From NCBI GenBank assembly GCA_963733135.1, contig CAVTBX010000004.1, forward strand, positions 124,001 to 188,000: a stretch of 64,000 nt of DNA. The letters are read 5' to 3'. Below the pieces are notes generated by a model. That model searched no databases. It was not told where the DNA came from and saw only the letters and a program-made list of their open reading frames with translations. The stretch is from CAVTBX01 sp963733135. GTDB lineage: Bacteria; Actinomycetota; Thermoleophilia; Gaiellales; Gaiellaceae. Shown piece by piece: positions 60,106 through 64,000 of the stretch (positions are counted from its first letter, which is position 1; each line of letters opens with the position of its first letter). A program made the position numbers and the translations under genes.

Positions 60106-60548
60106 TACCAGATGAATAGCTCAACTCGTTGCCTGGAGCCCTCTTGGTTCAGCTTGGTCAGGCGTGCCCTTCCTTCTGCCCCGCGGAAGTCGCGTCGGCC
60201 GCCGGTGATCGTTAGACGGTTGCGGTCTCGGAGCGGGCGGAGGACGCCTACCAGCTCAATCTTGCCCCGATTTCGAATGGCCAACGAGGCGCTACATTGG
60301 GCGGCCGCGGCAGAGGTGCTGACGCAAACGGCGGAAAAGCTTCCGACCTCCTTGCCTCGGCGCCGGAGGGATCCCTCAGAGCCGAACACATCTCCGGCGG
60401 ACTGCCCCTGCGGGTCATTGTCCACGTAGAAGCCGCCTGTCGTGACCAAATTCACTTTGAGCTTCTCGTCGGCAGCGAATGCGCTACTAGCCGTCGCTCC
60501 TGTGAATGCGGCGAGTGCTAGCGCCGCGAGAATGATGTTGGTTCTCAA
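60102..60548 (-). CDS. Secreted allene-oxide-cyclase-barrel-like protein
   Basis: 148 residues with a signal peptide (MRTNIILAALALAAFTGATA to AFA). The mature part is all-beta: LVTTGGFYVDNDPQGQSAGD, then GKEVGSFSAVCVSTSAAAAQ, SASLAIRNRGKIELVGV and ITGGRRDFRGAEGRARL. The GD(V)(F) start, CxxT strand and GG-x(3)-F-x-GA-x-G ending match the AOC/dirigent-like barrels common in actinobacteria. Role outside the cell unknown. ATG 60548 with AGGAGG about eight bases before. Confidence 0.72.
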   Translation of the reverse strand: MRTNIILAALALAAFTGATASSAFAADEKLKVNLVTTGGFYVDNDPQGQSAGDVFGSEGSLRRRGKEVGSFSAVCVSTSAAAAQCSASLAIRNRGKIELVGVLRPLRDRNRLTITGGRRDFRGAEGRARLTKLNQEGSRQRVELFIWY

Positions 60549-60802
60549 CCGTTCCTCCTTGGCATTACGTAGGACTTTGTTGCGCCGTGGCTAGGCTCGG
60601 CTTGACGCTTGCGGACCCGGCGGGGGCGACGGTGGCGGCCGAGGCCCTCCGATGCCGTGCTCCGAATGGACTGCGCCCACGGCGTAGAGAGGATCAGCGC
60701 GTGCAAGGTCGATCTCCGCGAGCCATCGCAATCCCTTCGCCGTGCGAGCGCCGCCGCCTTCTTAGGTCCCGCCCGCAGGGACGCATGGGTGAGCGCCGGG
60801 TG

Positions 60803-61072
60803 TTAGCGCAGGATGCGAACAGCGGTCTCTGCGGGACAGCCGCGCAGAGTGAGGCTTGTGGCCTCGCGAACGTCGACCTCTGGGTGGACGCCGATTATGA
60901 CGGCGGCCTCGACGTTGTGGCCGAGGCGCAGGAGCCCCCGGAAGCGCTCGCGAAGCAGGACGGCCGCGTCGTCGGCCTCGAGGGACTCGAACTTTTCGGG
61001 GCTTATGACGGGGATTGGGCTCACTGCGTGAGGGGCGGCCGGAGGAAGGAGCGCGGGCAGCTCCCGCCGCAT
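60803..61072 (-). CDS. Small helical hypothetical protein, 89 residues
   Basis: ATG 61072. The sequence EADDAAVLLRERFRGLLRLG and HNVEAAVIIGVHPEVDVREA then LRGCPAETAVRIL has a regular helix pattern and recalls small proteins recurring in Thermoleophilia genomes with a VDxxxAxxLxxxGCPxxxAxRIL ending. Function unknown. The overlapping plus-strand frame looks like its shadow. Confidence 0.45.
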   Translation of the reverse strand: MRRELPALLPPAAPHAVSPIPVISPEKFESLEADDAAVLLRERFRGLLRLGHNVEAAVIIGVHPEVDVREATSLTLRGCPAETAVRILR

Positions 61073-61257
61073 CGGAGCCGCCCACTGTTTGCCGCAGACC
61101 CAGTTTCGGTTCGACGCGGTCGGTTGACCTATCGCCCGATCGGTGGTTCACCAGCTCGTTTCACTGCTGGGTCTTTGCCCCTCACTCGGCGTCGTGCCTG
61201 GTTGGACACGGCTGCCAAGTCGGCTCGGCGCGAGCTCAAGCGGCGGCTGCCGCGGTG

Positions 61258-61387
61258 ATGGCCCGGCTGGTCGCGCTGGCTTGCGGCTGCTGCGTCGTGC
61301 GCAAGGGAACACCTCGACCCCCGTTGCATCTGTCCGAAGCACAAGAGTCAGCTTGTGCTGGGCTTTACGGGTTCTGGATCGTTGTGA
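61258..61387 (+). pseudogene. Small Cys-rich phage-type gene, frameshifted
   Basis: ATG 61258 overlaps an upstream TGA (TGATG). MARLVALACGC continues, after a shift, as REHLDPRCICPKHKSQLVLG then FTGSGSL and stop. CGC and CxCPKH resemble small phage zinc proteins. Evidence is limited to these short segments. Confidence 0.35.
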
Positions 61388-61403
61388 GAGAGTCGCGTGC
61401 CAA

Positions 61404-61500
61404 GTGGAGGAGCGGCTATTCCATTTTCGCGGCGGCCCGCTCGACGGCCGCCGTGGGGTTCGTGGAGGCCGCTCTCGGCGGCGTGACCGTGCTGGCCTGA
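61404..61500 (+). pseudogene. Small F-x-GGPLDGR-type phage gene, frameshifted
   Basis: GTG 61404 reads VEERLFHFRGGPLDGRR; the FxGGPLDGR signature is common in small actinophage/actinobacterial proteins. After one missing base it continues VGFVEAALGGVTVLA and stops at 61500. Short and disrupted. Confidence 0.4.
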
Positions 61501-61597
61501 CCTCGGCTCCCGACGGCAACTTGAGCCTTTGCCAGTGCGGTCGTATCGTCCGTCGCATTCGTAGCTTCAGCCCGGAACGGACTCAGGAGGAGAGAGC

Positions 61598-62185
61598 ATG
61601 AAGAAGGTATTTCGCCTGCCGTCGCCACCGATGGCGGTTGCCTTGCTGGCCTTATTCCTCACGCTGGGCGGGATCGGCTATGCCGCTGTCCAGCTCCCGC
61701 CAAGCTCGGTCGGCACTGTTCACCTGAAGCCAGACGCGGTCGTGTCGTCCAAGGTCAAGGCCAACGCGATCAAGGGCGAGGACGTCGATGAGGCCACCCT
61801 GGGGCCTGTTACGAAGGCTAGGTGGACGACGACCGACTTTGTGGACTTCACCGGCGGCGCCGAGACGACGGTCGCGTCGATCGATCTGGACTCAGGAACC
61901 TACGTGCTCATGGGGAAGGTTCACCTCGCAAACGACGAGAGCGGTAGCGTCTACGTCTTTTGTGAGCTCCGGACGTCCAACTCGGACGTCACGGACACGA
62001 GCGGCGCGATGATCGGTACGGGCGCGGCACGTGTGTCCGTTCCGCTTTTTCTGACCCGTACGTTCAAGTCGGCCGGGAGGGCATGGATCACGTGCGACCC
62101 GACGAATCCAACTGACGCCGAGGTCGGCACGTCGTCGAGCAATCGACTGCTGGCGATCAAGGTGCGGTCGGCGAGGAAGCAGTGA
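61598..62185 (+). CDS. Secreted protein with Thermoleophilia-type N-terminus
   Basis: 195 residues; AGGAGGAGAG precedes ATG 61598. Signal peptide MKKVFRLPSPPMAVALLALF then LTLGGIGYAAVQLPPSSVGT, the LALFxxLGGxxYA form frequent in Solirubrobacterales and relatives, followed by VVSSKVKANAIKGEDVDEATLG, the usual repeat-like linker. The C-terminal beta-rich domain (VASIDLDSGTYVLMGKVHLA to SSNRLLAIKV) probably faces outside. An inverted fragment of its 3' end lies at 47048-47154. Confidence 0.8.
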   Translation: MKKVFRLPSPPMAVALLALFLTLGGIGYAAVQLPPSSVGTVHLKPDAVVSSKVKANAIKGEDVDEATLGPVTKARWTTTDFVDFTGGAETTVASIDLDSGTYVLMGKVHLANDESGSVYVFCELRTSNSDVTDTSGAMIGTGAARVSVPLFLTRTFKSAGRAWITCDPTNPTDAEVGTSSSNRLLAIKVRSARKQ

Positions 62186-62250
62186 CGAGCTTGGATTGAA
62201 TCGATTGCCGCAAGCTGGTAGGTTCGGGCGACTTCGTAGGAGGTTGGACT

Positions 62251-63132
62251 CTGCGGTTTTTCGCCAAGCTTCTTGCCGCAATGGCGATGGTGCTCTGCTT
62301 CGTAGGCTCGGCTGCGGCTGACCACACGAGCATCTACAAGGATCCGCTCGGTGACGTAGACGGGTTCGTTCCCGACGTGACGCGTGTCCGGGTGATCAGC
62401 GGTCTGGACGGCAGCCTGCTCTTCGGCACCCAGGTCGCTAACCGGACATCCCTCGAGCATTACGACGGGTACAGCTTTTTCCTTGACCTGGATCGCAATC
62501 CAGACACGCCCGATGACCCCGACGCCAAACGGGGTTCCGAGGTGTGGATCCTCGTTACCGGGTTTGGGGACGACGAGGTCGACGTCTACCCCTGGGACGA
62601 CGACCTCGGCAACTACGATTTCGTGAGCGACCTGCCGGCCGAGTTCGGCTTCGGGGCGGGCGCCTTCGCGGAGATCCCCTTCGAGGCGTATGGGCTTTCG
62701 TTCGGTGATCGAATCGACTTCAGTATCCAAACAACGGGGTTAGAAGGCGACCCGGACGATGCCCCTGACGGAGACGATACTTATTCGTTCCAGCTACGCC
62801 GCTGCGACCTCGAGGGCACGCGAAAGGACGACCGCCTGACCAGCGGCGTGCGCGGTGATTGGATTTGCGGCTTCGGTGGCGACGACAGGCTGCGCGGCCG
62901 AGGCGGGCCAGACCTGATCTATGGCGGGCGGGGGGCTGATCGAATGAGCGGCGGCCCTGAAGTGGACGTGCTGGAGGGCGGCAGGGGAGACGACAGGATC
63001 CGTGCCGGAAGCGGCAGCGATTACATAGACGTCGGCGGTGGCGGGACGGACACCGTTCGGTGCGGCGCTGGCTTTGACGAGGTCGACGCCGACGCAAGCG
63101 ACGAGGTGTTCGGCTGCGAAGATCGCTACTGA
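62251..63132 (+). CDS. Secreted protein with C-terminal RTX calcium-binding repeats
   Basis: About 293 residues if read from CTG 62251, which has AGGAGG at seven-base spacing and adds the basic LRFFAKLLAA n-region to the signal peptide (MAMVLCFVGSAAA); ATG 62281 would give a very short signal. The mature N-terminal part has DPLGDVDGFVPDVTRVRVIS, a beta-sandwich-like domain. Residues from about 190 contain RTX-type nonapeptides: GFGGDDRLRGRGGPDLIYGG, RGADRMSGGPEVDVLEGG and RGDDRIRAGSGSDYI, which bind calcium in related proteins. Four cysteines occur at the repeat borders. Confidence 0.82.
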   Translation: MRFFAKLLAAMAMVLCFVGSAAADHTSIYKDPLGDVDGFVPDVTRVRVISGLDGSLLFGTQVANRTSLEHYDGYSFFLDLDRNPDTPDDPDAKRGSEVWILVTGFGDDEVDVYPWDDDLGNYDFVSDLPAEFGFGAGAFAEIPFEAYGLSFGDRIDFSIQTTGLEGDPDDAPDGDDTYSFQLRRCDLEGTRKDDRLTSGVRGDWICGFGGDDRLRGRGGPDLIYGGRGADRMSGGPEVDVLEGGRGDDRIRAGSGSDYIDVGGGGTDTVRCGAGFDEVDADASDEVFGCEDRY

Positions 63133-63342
63133 GTCGGCCTAGCCCAGCGGCCGAGGACTTCAGCCACCGGAAGGAGGGTTCGGTTGGTGCCGAGGAGGTT
63201 GGCGAGAGCATGAGCTGCGTCTTTGGCTTTCCGTCCCCTCAGCGCGGCGAGTAGCCCGAGGGCCGCAAGCGAGTCGTCCAGGCTGAGGGGGCATCGCGAC
63301 AGAGGCGGGCGTGCGGTGCCCGGTAGGTGTCTCCGAGAACAC
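63130..63342 (-). CDS. Hypothetical small protein
   Basis: The minus-strand frame has LSLDDSLAALGLLAALRGRK and AKDAAHALANLLGTNRTLLP then VAEVLGRWARPTQ, a coherent helical segment. The start is unclear: the frame is open to 63440, but only the last 60 residues look coding. No family recognised. Confidence 0.35.
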
Positions 63343-63468
63343 ATCGCCGCTGGTGCCTCGCCTGAATCGAAGCCATGCCCTCCTCCTGCGGTTACACGTC
63401 TGGTTACCTCAAACGATCCTACATGCTGGCCTGTCAGCACAAACAGCCGCTTTGCAGGAACTTAGCGA

Positions 63469-63541
63469 TGGGCCGTGCTGGACTCGAACCAGCGACCTTG
63501 GGATTAAAAGTCCCCTGCTCTACCAGCTGAGCTAACGGCCC
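63469..63541 (-). tRNA. tRNA-Lys (TTT)
   Basis: A 73-base cloverleaf read on the minus strand: acceptor GGGCCGT/ACGGCCC with discriminator A, D arm TAGCTCAGCTGGTAGAGCA, anticodon loop CTTTTAA, T arm CTGG-TTCGAGT-CCAG. CCA is not encoded. First of three tRNA genes closing the atypical region. Confidence 0.95.
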
Positions 63542-63585
63542 CGCGATCGAGTATAGGCTCGGCTTGGAGCTATCCTGCTGGGGCC

Positions 63586-63658
63586 GCCCCCGTCGACTAG
63601 CGGCCTAGGTCACGGCCCTTTCAAGGCCGTAGCGCGGGTTCGAATCCCGCCGGGGGCA
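63586..63658 (+). tRNA. tRNA-Glu (TTC)
   Basis: A 73-base cloverleaf: acceptor GCCCCCG/CGGGGGC plus A, anticodon arm CGGCC-CTTTCAA-GGCCG, T arm GCGGG-TTCGAAT-CCCGC. CCA is not encoded. Two bases or fewer separate it from tRNA-Val. Confidence 0.95.
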
Positions 63659-63659
63659 C

Positions 63660-63732
63660 GGGCGGTTAGCTCAGCTGGGAGAGCGCCTGCCTTACAAGCA
63701 GGAGGTCGCAGGTTCGAGACCTGCACCGCCCA
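63660..63732 (+). tRNA. tRNA-Val (TAC)
   Basis: A 73-base cloverleaf: acceptor GGGCGGT/ACCGCCC plus A, D arm TAGCTCAGCTGGGAGAGCG, anticodon arm CTGC-CTTACAA-GCAG region with TAC, T arm GCAGG-TTCGAGA-CCTGC. Almost certainly co-transcribed with tRNA-Glu one base upstream. Confidence 0.95.
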
Positions 63733-63774
63733 CCTCGGGAGGTCGCCCAGGAGCGGCTTCCCGCAGGGTCCGCG

Positions 63775-64000
63775 ATGACAGGCGTCCAGCCGGCATCCGT
63801 CAGACTCCGCCACTTGCACCGGGCCAGGAGGAGGCAACACGATCGGCCTAATCTCAGGCGGCTCGAACGCGCGAAGAGTCGCCTGGACCGGCTCGATCTC
63901 TACCCCGCACCGGTAGAGATCGAGCACGTGCGCGTCAAGGTCGCACCATGGTTCTTTCGTGCGCCTGGATTGCGTCGGTTCTCGGGGTATGCGCTCTGGA
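63775..64000 (+). CDS. Hypothetical protein (N-terminal part, runs off the window)
   Basis: ATG 63775 opens a frame that has no stop before the window end: 75 residues including RLERAKSRLDRLDLYPAPVE and IEHVRVKVAPWFFRAPGLRR then FSGYALW. The PWxFRxPxxRRFxGYxLW pattern recalls actinobacterial proteins of unknown function with a buried C-terminal catalytic-like domain; I cannot name the family. The true start may lie further downstream. Confidence 0.5.
   Translation, partial: MTGVQPASVRLRHLHRARRRQHDRPNLRRLERAKSRLDRLDLYPAPVEIEHVRVKVAPWFFRAPGLRRFSGYALW

Noticed and set aside
60587..61258. 223-codon plus-strand frame as one gene
   Set aside because: Its first two thirds look like the shadow of the minus-strand gene at 60803; only the last 20 residues (AWLDTAAKSARRELKRRL) might be real coding.

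Overview
The window is 64 kb of high-GC DNA with GTG/TTG starts, strongly GC-ending codons and many 1-4 base overlaps between genes. Gene content points to a deep-branching actinobacterium of the Thermoleophilia type (Gaiellales/Solirubrobacterales-like): secreted proteins opening with a LALFLTLGGIGYAAV-type segment, many small lineage-restricted proteins, NarL regulators and a manganese catalase. The class assignment is inference.

Layout. 1-9.4 kb: part of a ThDP enzyme, a trimethylamine-dehydrogenase-like flavoprotein, a glycosyltransferase, and a minus-strand catabolic run (saccharopine-dehydrogenase-like protein, class III aminotransferase, aldehyde dehydrogenase, methyltransferase). 9.4-16.2 kb: a VOC protein joined in frame to purM (purM carries a +1 shift in a C-run), then purN and purH, a small CxC protein and the two transsulfuration enzymes. 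16.2-20.1 kb: glycosyltransferase, glucosidase and SDR operon. 20.5-28.7 kb: a signalling block with three histidine-kinase-type proteins, two NarL regulators and a REC-HD-GYP-REC protein. 29-32 kb: pyridine nucleotide transhydrogenase with an unusual split. 32.5-36 kb: two tandem secreted subtilisin-like proteases, each with one frameshift. 36-41.7 kb: ABC exporters, a cupin protein and a NarL regulator.

From about 41.15 kb, inside an intact ABC permease gene, codon use becomes markedly less GC-biased. The following 22 kb is gene-sparse, repeat-rich and full of small genes, gene fragments and frameshifted genes. Intact genes there include Mn catalase, DUF7144-type, SHOCT and DUF6325-type proteins, SnoaL-like and DUF1801-type proteins, a 1009-residue cyclase-ATPase-TPR protein, an AOC-barrel-like protein and an RTX-repeat protein. 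A family of small CxCxxxxC proteins recurs here, with three intact copies and at least two decayed ones (a fourth intact copy follows purH). A tRNA-Sec-like structure lies at 50.4 kb, and tRNA-Lys, tRNA-Glu and tRNA-Val close the region at 63.5-63.7 kb.

Main points for a second look: the interspersed palindromic elements that begin or end on the CTAG of stop codons; the CxC family; the tRNA-Sec-like locus; the composition break in the permease; the amine dehydrogenase with an altered substrate bowl; and at least ten one-base frame breaks, several in homopolymers, that are either assembly errors or real decay. Pseudogene calls should be read with that caveat.
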